From Verrucomicrobiota bacterium (lineage in GTDB: Bacteria; Chlamydiota; Chlamydiia; Chlamydiales; Rhabdochlamydiaceae): DNA of 36,364 nt. Shown here piece by piece: positions 23,988 through 32,536 of this stretch. The notes under the pieces were generated by a model. That model was given only the letters and a program-made list of their open reading frames with translations. It made no database searches and was not told the origin of the DNA. The stretch lies in the NCBI GenBank assembly GCA_018239665.1, contig JAFEGV010000017.1, positions 1-36,364 on the forward strand, read 5' to 3'. Each line of letters opens with the position of its first letter. Within the stretch, counting starts at the first letter, position 1. The position numbers and the translations under genes are program-made.

Positions 23988-26159
23988 CTAATTTATCCAA
24001 TGGAGGACGTCGCGGATGATGCACCAACGGGGCGGCTTTTGTTCTATCTCAAGTCCCTCGATCCAATAGAGATATTGCTCTTTGGCAAAGCCCGATTGGT
24101 TTTTGAGCAAGATCCAACTCTGCATAAAATTAAGCCAATCGTCGGCCCCGGAGCGAACAGGATAAGAATATAGCTTCTTTCCCAAAGTAAAATCGTAATC
24201 GATCACGGTATAGTTGGGATTCTGCAAACACCATACAAACGCCGATAGGTAGCCCCAGAGCAGGGCATCGCATTTTTTCTCCGTAAATTGCCCTGGATCG
24301 TCCAGGGAAACATAAGTTGCGTTCGGGAAACGGCGAGCGACCACCTCTTCATAAGCTCCGATCGCGCCGATCCGAAGCCCCTTCCTCTGTTCAATGCTGC
24401 GGTAATCTAAAAATTCCTCCTGCTTTGCAGAAGGAACGACAAGGACATTATTCTGTTCAATGTAGGGAGAGACAAAATCCATATAGCGGAGCCTGTTCTC
24501 ATTCATAATGATCGCAGACATGGCAATGTCATATTTCCCCGATTGAAGATCTTCTCCAAGAGTCTCATAGTCTAATGGGATAAATTCCAAGTCGCAGTCG
24601 AGATCTTTAGCCAGCTGATATGCAAATGCAACGTCGTAGCCGACCAATTCCCCTTCCTTGTTGAAGAAACAGAATGGGATATTGATCGCATGATAGCCGA
24701 CTCTTAAAACTCCTGAGTTCAAGATCCTGCTTAGGGGCTCATCCCGTTTATCGGATTCTCTTACGGGCGGGACCGTTTCCCCTTCTCGATAGATTTTTAC
24801 CTCGACATCTTTTTTAAGGGACTCGGGCATGGATAAGCCGACATAAAGATCTGTAAAGTTGTCCTCCAAATAGATCATCGGTTTTATGACAACTATGCAA
24901 CCGATTAAAACAATGAACGCTCCGCTTAATCCTAAAATTAGTTTTTTCCATTGCACCTTTAAGACGCCGTAATAGGCGCTAAGCACTAAGACAATTAGAG
25001 TATATAGGGAAGCTACGCTGAGCAGAACTTGAAAATTCATTGTGGCAACCGATGTCTGCTCAAACAATGAAAAGGAATCAGGCTGAAATTTCAATTGGGA
25101 AATCAAAAATGAAACAGCTGTAACAGAAGAATACGCTGTGCCGAATGACATTGGCAGCGTTAAAAACGGAAGAAAATACTCTTGGGCTCCAAGGATCGGA
25201 TGGCGCGTGTAGAAGGAAAGAAAGAAAACGAAAAACAAAATGAAAAAATTCCCAATCTGAGAAAATGTGAATGCCAGCGGCATGACGGTCTGGCCAGTGT
25301 TCTCAAAAGAGGAACTTTCCAAGTCATATCGCCTTGCCAGCCTCTTAAGGGCATAATAGAGGAATGGAAAGGCCAAGCTCGGCATGGCCGTAGCAAAAGG
25401 GATCAAGCAAACAATCCGAAACTCCCTCATCACTTCGCCCCAGGTAAAGTTCGTCAAGCTTGTCCACAAGATCGGCAGCAAGACAAACGTGTAGAACAAA
25501 GCGCCTAGAATGAACGTAACGATGTAAAACTCGACCTTCGCGAGGTTCTGGAAATCAACAGTTCCCACCGTCACCGCGACATGAGCAAAGATCGGCAACG
25601 GAGAAGCAATCGCAAGCCAGACCAGTATTTTTTCCATGGCGTCATTGATACGGGAAAGAAGGACGAGAACCGGCTCTTTCTTTTCCAACATCATGATCGC
25701 AAGACCTGCGATAAGGCCGAAGACGGCGACGGCCGGGACCACATTATTGGCTAGGTCGTAAAAGAAGTTTTGCGGGATCACAAAGCTTAAAAAATGGCTG
25801 ACAAACTCCTCTTGCCCAATTGCATTCTTTTCAATAAAAGCTGTCACAAGAGGCGGGATCAAGTAGATCATCGAATAGACGACCGCAAATCCCATGCCCC
25901 AGATCAGCAGGAGAAATACCCACCCTCGGCTCAGGAGTTTTTTTGCGATCTCTCCATTGAGCGATCCAAGGCCATGCATCAGCAAGAAAGGGATGTAGGG
26001 CAAAAGGACCATCTGGAGCAGCATGAAAAAGATTTTGCCGATCGGCTGGAATACACGGCAATATGGCCCAAAAAACAGCCCTGCGACGACCCCCAACCCG
26101 ATGGCAAGGAGCACCGGATAGAGTAGGCTCACACGGCTGATATTGCGCGTATCGAACAT
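23988..26159 (-). CDS. Fusion: DAACS-type symporter membrane domain + family-3 solute-binding domain
   Basis: 723 aa. Residues ~10-430 are polytopic and resemble dicarboxylate/amino-acid:cation symporters (SDF/GltP fold), e.g. VLLAIGLGVVAGLFFGPYC, PIGKIFFMLLQMVLLPYIPF, IPQNFFYDLANNVVPAVAVF, LTLPMSFGTAYSSVTAVSF. After a helix and linker, residues ~478-715 form a complete SBP_bac_3 domain (GVLRVGYHAINIPFCFFNKE, GYDVAFAYQLAKDLD, GKYDIAMSAIIMNENR). This domain would face the periplasm. The canonical symporter ligand motifs are changed: the NMDGT position reads FSQIGN and the SSS hairpin reads ATAMPSLAFP. The start is ATG 26159 with GGAG about seven bases upstream; the frame is open to 26261. Divergent from carA. 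Substrate unknown, probably an amino or organic acid. Confidence 0.85.
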   Translation of the reverse strand: MFDTRNISRVSLLYPVLLAIGLGVVAGLFFGPYCRVFQPIGKIFFMLLQMVLLPYIPFLLMHGLGSLNGEIAKKLLSRGWVFLLLIWGMGFAVVYSMIYLIPPLVTAFIEKNAIGQEEFVSHFLSFVIPQNFFYDLANNVVPAVAVFGLIAGLAIMMLEKKEPVLVLLSRINDAMEKILVWLAIASPLPIFAHVAVTVGTVDFQNLAKVEFYIVTFILGALFYTFVLLPILWTSLTNFTWGEVMREFRIVCLIPFATAMPSLAFPFLYYALKRLARRYDLESSSFENTGQTVMPLAFTFSQIGNFFILFFVFFLSFYTRHPILGAQEYFLPFLTLPMSFGTAYSSVTAVSFLISQLKFQPDSFSLFEQTSVATMNFQVLLSVASLYTLIVLVLSAYYGVLKVQWKKLILGLSGAFIVLIGCIVVIKPMIYLEDNFTDLYVGLSMPESLKKDVEVKIYREGETVPPVRESDKRDEPLSRILNSGVLRVGYHAINIPFCFFNKEGELVGYDVAFAYQLAKDLDCDLEFIPLDYETLGEDLQSGKYDIAMSAIIMNENRLRYMDFVSPYIEQNNVLVVPSAKQEEFLDYRSIEQRKGLRIGAIGAYEEVVARRFPNATYVSLDDPGQFTEKKCDALLWGYLSAFVWCLQNPNYTVIDYDFTLGKKLYSYPVRSGADDWLNFMQSWILLKNQSGFAKEQYLYWIEGLEIEQKPPRWCIIRDVLHWIN

Positions 26160-26243
26160 TCCGAGTTCTCCAAAGTCGCTAATGTAGACTAATATATAAA
26201 TCTTTTCTTTAATCGATTCAAGCTCAAGAAATCGTAAAATTTC

Positions 26244-26271
26244 TTGTCTTTTCAAACTCATCTGATATGCT
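26244..26271 (+). promoter_or_regulatory. Candidate promoter for the carA-carB-GT9 operon
   Basis: TTGTCT (26244-26249) and TATGCT (26266-26271) are separated by 16 bases, with TGA just before the -10 (extended -10-like). This would start transcription about 20 bases before the carA start codons. No pyrimidine-responsive attenuator is obvious in so short a leader. Confidence 0.35.
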
Positions 26272-26299
26272 GCCTTGGAAATAAATCATGTGGAGTCTC

Positions 26300-27355
26300 A
26301 TGGAGCCGATGGTTCCTGCGCGTCTGATCTTGCAGTCCGGAGAGAAGTTTGAAGGGTTGTCCCCTTCTTGGCAGAAATCAGATTTTTTTGGCGAAGTCGT
26401 CTTTGCCACCGGCATGACAGGGTATGTTGAATCGCTGACAGACCCATCTTACGCAGGCCAAATCCTCACCTTCACTTTTCCTTTGATCGGCAATTACGGC
26501 GTCCCTGACGAAAACCTTTGGGAGTCCAATAGGATCCATGCCAAAGGAGTCATTGTCAACACGCTGACCTCTTACGATTTTCACTACCAGGCAGAATCGT
26601 CCCTAGCCCAGTGGCTTCGGAAGCAGAACGTCCCTCTCATAACAGGCATCGACACGCGAGCGCTTACCAAGACTTTGAGAAAAGAGGGCGTAGCCCTTGG
26701 GGTGATCACCCGCCATGAAAAAAAGCCCAAAGAATTTTTCGATCCCAATCAAACGGACCTTGTCGCTGAAGTGACAATCAAAAAACCTCAAATCTATGGG
26801 AAGGGTAAAAAGACTGTCATCGCCATCGACTGCGGCATGAAGGAAAACATCCTCCGCAACCTCCTCCGGTTCCCCATCCAGATCAAGCGGGTGCCGGCAG
26901 GTTACGATTTTACCGAAGAGGAGTTCGACGGCGTATTCATCTCCAATGGTCCCGGCGACCCCGTTGTCTGCAAAAAGACGATCGCCCACATTGAAAAAGC
27001 TCTAGCAAAAAAGAAACCGGTCTTCGGGATCTGCCTGGGAGCCCAGCTTTTAGCTTTGAGCATTGGCGCCAAAACGCACAAACTTCCTTATGGCCACCGA
27101 GGTCAGAACCAACCCTGCCAGCATCTTGAAAATGGACGCTGCTACCTCACATCGCAAAACCACGGCTATGCGATCACGGAAAAGACGCTGCCCAAAAACT
27201 GGAAGGTCACCTTCCGGAACTTAAACGATGGTTCCGTCGAAGGAATCGAGCACCAAAACCTTCCTTTTTTTGCCGTTCAATTCCATCCCGAAGCGTGTCC
27301 CGGACCGACGGATACTCTTTGGTTATTTGATAAATTTTACGGGCTAATCAAATGA
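26300..27355 (+). CDS. carA: Carbamoyl-phosphate synthase small (glutaminase) subunit
   Basis: Hydrolyses glutamine and passes NH3 to CarB. 351 aa: an N-terminal CarA domain (ARLILQSGEKFEGLS; VVFATGMTGYVESLTDPSYAGQIL) and a class I glutamine amidotransferase with triad Cys245 (GICLGAQLLAL), His329 and Glu331 (VQFHPEACPGP). The usual GHQ after the Cys motif is GAQ here. HRGQNQPC and GRCYLTSQNHGYAI resemble the GATase of eukaryotic CAD and Bacteroidetes rather than E. coli CarA. The start is ATG 26300 with GGAG five bases upstream (ATG 26288 is also in frame). The stop overlaps the carB start (ATGA). Confidence 0.95.
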   Translation: MEPMVPARLILQSGEKFEGLSPSWQKSDFFGEVVFATGMTGYVESLTDPSYAGQILTFTFPLIGNYGVPDENLWESNRIHAKGVIVNTLTSYDFHYQAESSLAQWLRKQNVPLITGIDTRALTKTLRKEGVALGVITRHEKKPKEFFDPNQTDLVAEVTIKKPQIYGKGKKTVIAIDCGMKENILRNLLRFPIQIKRVPAGYDFTEEEFDGVFISNGPGDPVVCKKTIAHIEKALAKKKPVFGICLGAQLLALSIGAKTHKLPYGHRGQNQPCQHLENGRCYLTSQNHGYAITEKTLPKNWKVTFRNLNDGSVEGIEHQNLPFFAVQFHPEACPGPTDTLWLFDKFYGLIK

Positions 27356-30300
27356 AAAAAGGCTCTAAAGTTCTTATTTTGGGCTCCGGAGGCCTGAAGA
27401 TCGGACAAGCGGGAGAGTTCGACTATTCGGGAACGCAAGCGATCAAGGCTCTTAAAGAGGAGAAGATCCGCACCGTTCTGATCAATCCGAACATTGCCAC
27501 CGTTCAGACCGACCCTACCGAGGCCGATGAAGTTTACCTCTGCCCTTTGAACCTCGATAACGTCACGCGGATCATTGCCAAGGAGAGGCCCGATGGGATC
27601 CTGCTCGGCTTCGGCGGTCAGACAGCCCTGAACTTAGGGGTCAAGCTCGACGAGACCGGAGTATTGAAAAAATATGGCGTCGCCGTCCTAGGCACGCCGA
27701 TTTCATCGATTCGGCTGACGGAAGACAGGGACTTGTTTAAGAAGAACCTCGCCTCGATCGGCATCCTATCCCCTAAAAGTTATGCGGTCCGCTCGATCAA
27801 AGAGGCAACCGCCGCGGCAAAAGAGATCGGCTATCCGCTGATGATGCGCTCAGGATTTTCTCTTGGCGGCCTGGGATCGGGAAAGGTCCAAAATGAAAAA
27901 GAGCTTATCGACAAAGCAGGAGAAGCGCTGAGCGGCGCTCCCCAAATCCTGATCGAAGAGTATCTGCTGGGCTGGAAAGAGTTTGAGTATGAGATCATTC
28001 GCGACGCAGCCGACAATGCGCTGACGATCTGCAATATGGAAAATATGGACCCGATGGGGATCCATACGGGAGAGAGCATCGTCGTCGCTCCCTCGCAAAC
28101 GCTCACCAACCGGGAATACCACCACTTCCGCGAGATGGCGATCAAAGCGGCGCGCCATTTTAAAATCGTCGGCGAATGCAACATCCAATTCGCGCTCAAT
28201 CCTAAAAACGGGGACTACCGGGTCATCGAGATGAATGCTCGCCTTTCCCGGTCCTCTGCCCTTGCTTCCAAGGCCACAGGCTATCCCCTCGCCTTTGTCG
28301 CAGCGAAATTGAGCTTAGGGATCTCCCTCTGCCAGATCAAGAATGCCGTCACGCAGAAGACATCGGCCTTTTTCGAACCGGCCCTTGACTATCTGACGGT
28401 CAAGATTCCTCGTTGGGACATCCACAAGCTCCGCTCTGCCGACCGGCAGATCGGCACCGAGATGAAGAGCGTCGGAGAAGTGATGGCGATCGGACGGACA
28501 TTTCCCGAGGCCCTGCAAAAAGCGGTGCGGATGCTCAATATCGGGGCTAGCGGGCTTTCCGATTATCCCCATCAGATCGCCGATCTGAAAAAAGAGATCG
28601 CCCATGCGACCGACAGAAGGCTGTTTGCCCTCTATCAGTTTTTTAGAAAGGGAGGATCGCTGTCGGAGGCGCATAGACTATCGAAGATCGATCCCTGGTT
28701 TTTATCCCAAGTCCAAGAGATCGCCAAATTGGAAGCGGAGATCAAGCAAAAGCCGCTCAATGCAGAACGGCTCCGCCTTGCAAAACAGGCCGGTTTTTCC
28801 GACTGCGCGCTTGCCAAACTGAAAAAATCGACGGAAGACAAGGTTCGCGCACTCCGGAAAAAACACAAGGTCCTTCCGGTGATCAAACAGATCGACACCT
28901 TGGCCGGCGAGTTCGATGCCCAGACCAACTACCTCTACCTCACCTATCATGGCACGGTGGACGACATCGATCCATCGGAAAAGAAACCGGTGATCGTCCT
29001 TGGCTCGGGGCCTTATTGCATCGGCTCCTCCGTCGAGTTCGACTGGTGCGCCGTCAACACGTGTAGATCTTTGAGAAAAATGGGAGAGACGACGATCATC
29101 ATCAATTCCAATCCGGAAACGGTCTCCACTGACTACGATGAATCGGACCGTCTCTATTTTGAAGAGCTCTCTTTGGAAAGGGTGCAAGATATCGCCGACT
29201 TCGAAAAGACAAAAGGATTGATCGTCTCTGTCGGCGGACAGATCGCCAACAATCTAGCGCTGCGGTTAAGCGACCACGGCTACCCGATCTTGGGAACTAG
29301 CGCCGAATCGATCGACAAAGCGGAGGACAGGAACAAATTCTCCTCCCTGCTCCATCGGCTTCACATCGACCAACCTTCTTGGCAGGCTGCGACAAGCCTC
29401 CAAAGCGCCAAGTCCTTTGCTAAAAAAACCGGATTCCCTCTGTTGATCCGCCCCTCTTATGTCCTGTCGGGATCGGCGATGAACATCGTCTATTCCGAAC
29501 AAGAGATGCAAAAGCTGCTCACGGAGGCCGCCCTCGTCTCTCCCGATCACCCTGTCGTGATCTCCCAGTTCATCACCGATGCCAAGGAGCTTGAGGTCGA
29601 CGGAGTTGCAAAATCGGGAGAAATCCTGATCGACGCGATCACCGAGCACGTGGAAAACGCCGGCGTCCATTCCGGCGATGCCACCGTTGTGATCCCGCCG
29701 CAGCGCCTGTATCTAGAGACGATCCGCCGCGCAAAAAAAATCACCCGATCGATCGTCAAAGCCCTCAACATCACAGGGCCGTTCAACATCCAGTTTATCG
29801 CTAAGAACAATGCCCTCCAGGTCATCGAGTGCAACGTGCGGGCATCAAGGTCCTTTCCCTTTGTTTCCAAAGTCGCCTGCCACAACTTCATCGACATCGC
29901 CGTGCAAACGATGATGGGCAAGTACAAAGCGGCTCCCTATGAAACATTGGAACTCGATTATGTCGGGGTCAAAACCCCCCAGTTCTCCTACCATCGGCTC
30001 AAAGGGGCCAATCCCGTCGCCCACGTCGAAATGGCATCGACGGGCGAGGTCGCATGCCTGGGTTCCGACTACTTAGAGGCCTTTTTCAGCTCCTGGATGG
30101 CAACCGACCAATCGATCCGGCGCAAAAAAATGCTCGTGAGCATCGGTGGCGATAAGAAAATCAAGCTCCTCGACGTCCTAAGGCAGCTCGAAGAAAAAGG
30201 ATGGGACATCTATTCCACGGAAGGGACGCACGACTTCCTTTCCCACCACGGCGTCGCCTCCCGCTGCGTTTATAAGGCCAGTGAAAAGATCGAGCCTAAC

Positions 30301-30540
30301 GTCGCAACCCTCCTGACCCACCGGGACGTCGATCTGATCATCAATATCCCTCGAGGATTAAGCTCCCATGTCCGCACCGACGGGTTTACGATCCGCCGCC
30401 TTGCGATCGACCACCATATCCCGCTCATCACTAACCTGCAGACAGCACAAATGCTGCTTCAAGCGTTAAGCGAACTGAAACCTGAGAAAATCCCTGTGAA
30501 ATCCTATCGAGAGTTCACAGCAACCCAACACTCTTCATGA
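27352..30540 (+). CDS. carB: Carbamoyl-phosphate synthase large subunit, CAD-like type
   Basis: Makes carbamoyl phosphate from NH3, bicarbonate and 2 ATP. 1062 aa with two ATP-grasp halves (GSGGLKIGQAGEFDYSGTQA at the N-terminus; GSGPYCIGSSVEFDWCAVN in the second half), metal/ATP loops (MNARLSRSSALASKATGYPL; ECNVRASRSFPFVSKV) and a C-terminal MGS-like allosteric domain (LVSIGGDKKIKLLDVLR; STEGTHDFLSHHGV; DLIINIPRG). Wording such as LGSGGL, QTNYLYLTYHGT, EFDWCAV, HVENAGVHSGDAT and NPNIATVQT is that of eukaryotic CAD/Bacteroidetes CPS, not E. coli CarB. Overlaps carA by four bases (ATGA) and the GT9 gene by four bases, so all three are cotranslated. Feeds PyrB encoded 3.6 kb downstream. Confidence 0.96.
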   Translation: MKKGSKVLILGSGGLKIGQAGEFDYSGTQAIKALKEEKIRTVLINPNIATVQTDPTEADEVYLCPLNLDNVTRIIAKERPDGILLGFGGQTALNLGVKLDETGVLKKYGVAVLGTPISSIRLTEDRDLFKKNLASIGILSPKSYAVRSIKEATAAAKEIGYPLMMRSGFSLGGLGSGKVQNEKELIDKAGEALSGAPQILIEEYLLGWKEFEYEIIRDAADNALTICNMENMDPMGIHTGESIVVAPSQTLTNREYHHFREMAIKAARHFKIVGECNIQFALNPKNGDYRVIEMNARLSRSSALASKATGYPLAFVAAKLSLGISLCQIKNAVTQKTSAFFEPALDYLTVKIPRWDIHKLRSADRQIGTEMKSVGEVMAIGRTFPEALQKAVRMLNIGASGLSDYPHQIADLKKEIAHATDRRLFALYQFFRKGGSLSEAHRLSKIDPWFLSQVQEIAKLEAEIKQKPLNAERLRLAKQAGFSDCALAKLKKSTEDKVRALRKKHKVLPVIKQIDTLAGEFDAQTNYLYLTYHGTVDDIDPSEKKPVIVLGSGPYCIGSSVEFDWCAVNTCRSLRKMGETTIIINSNPETVSTDYDESDRLYFEELSLERVQDIADFEKTKGLIVSVGGQIANNLALRLSDHGYPILGTSAESIDKAEDRNKFSSLLHRLHIDQPSWQAATSLQSAKSFAKKTGFPLLIRPSYVLSGSAMNIVYSEQEMQKLLTEAALVSPDHPVVISQFITDAKELEVDGVAKSGEILIDAITEHVENAGVHSGDATVVIPPQRLYLETIRRAKKITRSIVKALNITGPFNIQFIAKNNALQVIECNVRASRSFPFVSKVACHNFIDIAVQTMMGKYKAAPYETLELDYVGVKTPQFSYHRLKGANPVAHVEMASTGEVACLGSDYLEAFFSSWMATDQSIRRKKMLVSIGGDKKIKLLDVLRQLEEKGWDIYSTEGTHDFLSHHGVASRCVYKASEKIEPNVATLLTHRDVDLIINIPRGLSSHVRTDGFTIRRLAIDHHIPLITNLQTAQMLLQALSELKPEKIPVKSYREFTATQHSS

Positions 30541-31622
30541 AAAACGTCCTGATCAACCGAGCTGTCTCCCTGCTCAAAGCGCGCAAGCCCAACCTCGGCA
30601 TCGACCAACGCAAGTTCCTGATCGTCTCCACAACAGGCCTTGGAGATACCTTATGGGGAACTCCGGCAATCAAAGCCCTGCGCGAAACCTATCCGACATC
30701 CTACATCGGCGTCCTGACAAGTCCCATCGGGAAAGAGATCCTGCAGCACAACCGGCATGTCGACGAGCTCTTTGTCATTTCCGATCCAGTCTTTTTCTCC
30801 CTGTTTCCCCTCTATTCACGATTAAAAAAGAAAGGGATCACCGACGTTGTCCTCTTCCACACTTCCCAACGTCCGATCCTCCCCTTTGTTGCGACCCTCG
30901 GAGCTTCTAAGATCATTGGCACCGAAGGGCTCCATAAAGGACTAGACCACTTCCTTACCGATGCCGTCCCAAGCGCCCATGTCCACGAAATTGAAAGGCG
31001 CCTTCAGCTGGTAGCCAAAATCGGCGCCCATACCCAAGACCCTGCAATGGAAATCTCTCTCAGCGCTGAAGATGAAAAATTAGCAGAGCTCTATCTTTCG
31101 CAATTCCAGCTCCCTTCCTACCTTCCGAAAGTCGCCCTTCACCCCGGAGCTAAAGACCTTTTTAAACAATGGCCCCCTTCGCTTTTCGTGGAGCTCGGCA
31201 ACCGCCTCGTTCAAGAACTCGGCTGCCAAGTCTTTGTCACTGGAACGGGAGGAGAAAAAGAGCTTGTCGAAACGATCTCCTCTCTGATCAAAGGCGCGAT
31301 TCCCGTCACCTCTTTAAAACTGCGCCCTTTCGCCGCCTTCTTAAAACAGATGAAGTTGGTCGTCTCGAATGACACTGGCCCGATGCATGTCGCTTTTGCG
31401 ATGCAAACACCCACCGTTGCACTCTTTGCTCCAACCGATCCTAAGCTATGCGGCCCTCATGGGATCAACAATGCGATCGTGATTTCCAAAGGGCGCACGT
31501 GCACGCCATGCCTGAAAAAAAGATGCGCAGAACCCTTCTGCTTACTTCAAATCAGCATGCAGGAAGTGTTCGAAGCGGCCTTGAGCTGTTTTTACGTCAA
31601 AGACTCCTCAAACATCAATTGA
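30537..31622 (+). CDS. Glycosyltransferase family 9 (ADP-heptose:LPS heptosyltransferase-like)
   Basis: 361 aa, cytoplasmic or peripheral membrane. GT9 features: N-terminal FLIVSTTGLGDTLWGTPAIK (GxGDxxxxxP), VALHPGAKDLFKQWP in the second Rossmann half, the nucleotide-binding VSNDTGPMHVAFAMQTPTVALF, and the terminal CTPCLKKRCAEPFCLLQIS cysteine pattern common in WaaF/WaaQ-like enzymes. It likely adds heptose or another sugar to lipopolysaccharide core or a related glycan. Its ATG overlaps the carB stop (ATGA), so it belongs to the carAB transcript despite the unrelated pathway. It converges on the lipoprotein gene with 22 bases between stops. Confidence 0.88.
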   Translation: MKNVLINRAVSLLKARKPNLGIDQRKFLIVSTTGLGDTLWGTPAIKALRETYPTSYIGVLTSPIGKEILQHNRHVDELFVISDPVFFSLFPLYSRLKKKGITDVVLFHTSQRPILPFVATLGASKIIGTEGLHKGLDHFLTDAVPSAHVHEIERRLQLVAKIGAHTQDPAMEISLSAEDEKLAELYLSQFQLPSYLPKVALHPGAKDLFKQWPPSLFVELGNRLVQELGCQVFVTGTGGEKELVETISSLIKGAIPVTSLKLRPFAAFLKQMKLVVSNDTGPMHVAFAMQTPTVALFAPTDPKLCGPHGINNAIVISKGRTCTPCLKKRCAEPFCLLQISMQEVFEAALSCFYVKDSSNIN

Positions 31623-31644
31623 TCGCCGGTAAACTCATAGAAGC

Positions 31645-32514
31645 TCAACTAGAAAGCTTATTGAGCGTGACGTCTAATTGGTTATTGCCCATGTATGTTT
31701 TTTTAATATTATCTCGCACTTTTTCATAATACTGCATCATCTGATCAGGCTCTTCAAATGATACAAAACTGGGCAAGTTTAAATTGGTTATCGAAAGCTC
31801 GACCTTTCCCACAGGATCGGGATTACTAAACTTGTAAGGGTAAGACTCCAAGATTTCCTTGCAGGGCTCTGGACAGTCAAAAAATTTCCAATAAAACGCA
31901 CTAGAATTAGTTTTTCCATACCCGAATAGTATTCCCCAAAGCTGTGCTGCATTTTTTGCCGCTCTAACTTTTATCCAAAAATTTGACTCTTGATTTGGCA
32001 TTTCCAAAACAATCTCTAGAGGATGGAAATCAAAACCCACAGCCCTTTGGAATAAATCATAATTAGACTCAATTACTAACGCTGTTTTTAATATATCGAC
32101 GAAATATACAAAAGATGCTTTTCCATCTTCATCAAAATGAGAACGGAACAACAGATGTTTTTTTAACGCAATCCGATTTTGTATCTTTTCCCATTTCAAC
32201 CAATTCTCAGGTAAATCATAGGTTTCTTGCACATAACAGTTGTTCTTGTCTTCCTCCGCTAAACCATCGACAATTTGTTGCATTTCTTCTTCTGTGTAAT
32301 GATAGAGAACAATTTCAGTGACTGGCTTGGAACCCCACAAAGTATAGGCTCCTCCTTCAACGAATAAAAGGTCATTAAAGAACTCTCCAAGCCATTGACG
32401 CTCTTCTTCTGTTAAAGTAACAGGCGGCTTTTCTTTAGTAATCGGTTCGCAACCAGAAAGAAAAAATATTATCGACAGCAAACAACAAATTTGTTTGCAT
32501 AACACGTTCACCAT
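31645..32514 (-). CDS. Putative lipoprotein, 289 aa, uncharacterised
   Basis: No family recognised. From ATG 32514 it begins with a hydrophobic signal ending in a lipobox (IIFFLSGC, lipid-modified Cys22), so it should be anchored in a membrane facing the periplasm or outside. The mature part is mixed alpha/beta and acidic (LTEEERQWLGEFFNDLLFVE; YHYTEEEMQQIVDGLAEED; FDFHPLEIVLEMPNQ). The frame is open to ATG 32562, but that would put a charged stretch before the signal and overlap the divergent SDR. The base composition is visibly A/T-richer than the flanking carB and pyrB. Only 22 bases separate its start from the SDR start. Confidence 0.75.
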   Translation of the reverse strand: MVNVLCKQICCLLSIIFFLSGCEPITKEKPPVTLTEEERQWLGEFFNDLLFVEGGAYTLWGSKPVTEIVLYHYTEEEMQQIVDGLAEEDKNNCYVQETYDLPENWLKWEKIQNRIALKKHLLFRSHFDEDGKASFVYFVDILKTALVIESNYDLFQRAVGFDFHPLEIVLEMPNQESNFWIKVRAAKNAAQLWGILFGYGKTNSSAFYWKFFDCPEPCKEILESYPYKFSNPDPVGKVELSITNLNLPSFVSFEEPDQMMQYYEKVRDNIKKTYMGNNQLDVTLNKLSS

Positions 32515-32536
32515 TTTTGATCTGAGGAGGCACTCT

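Noticed and set aside
28702..29187. 161-codon minus-strand frame inside carB
   Set aside because: Shadow frame in a G/C-richer conserved gene; no ribosome site or domain.
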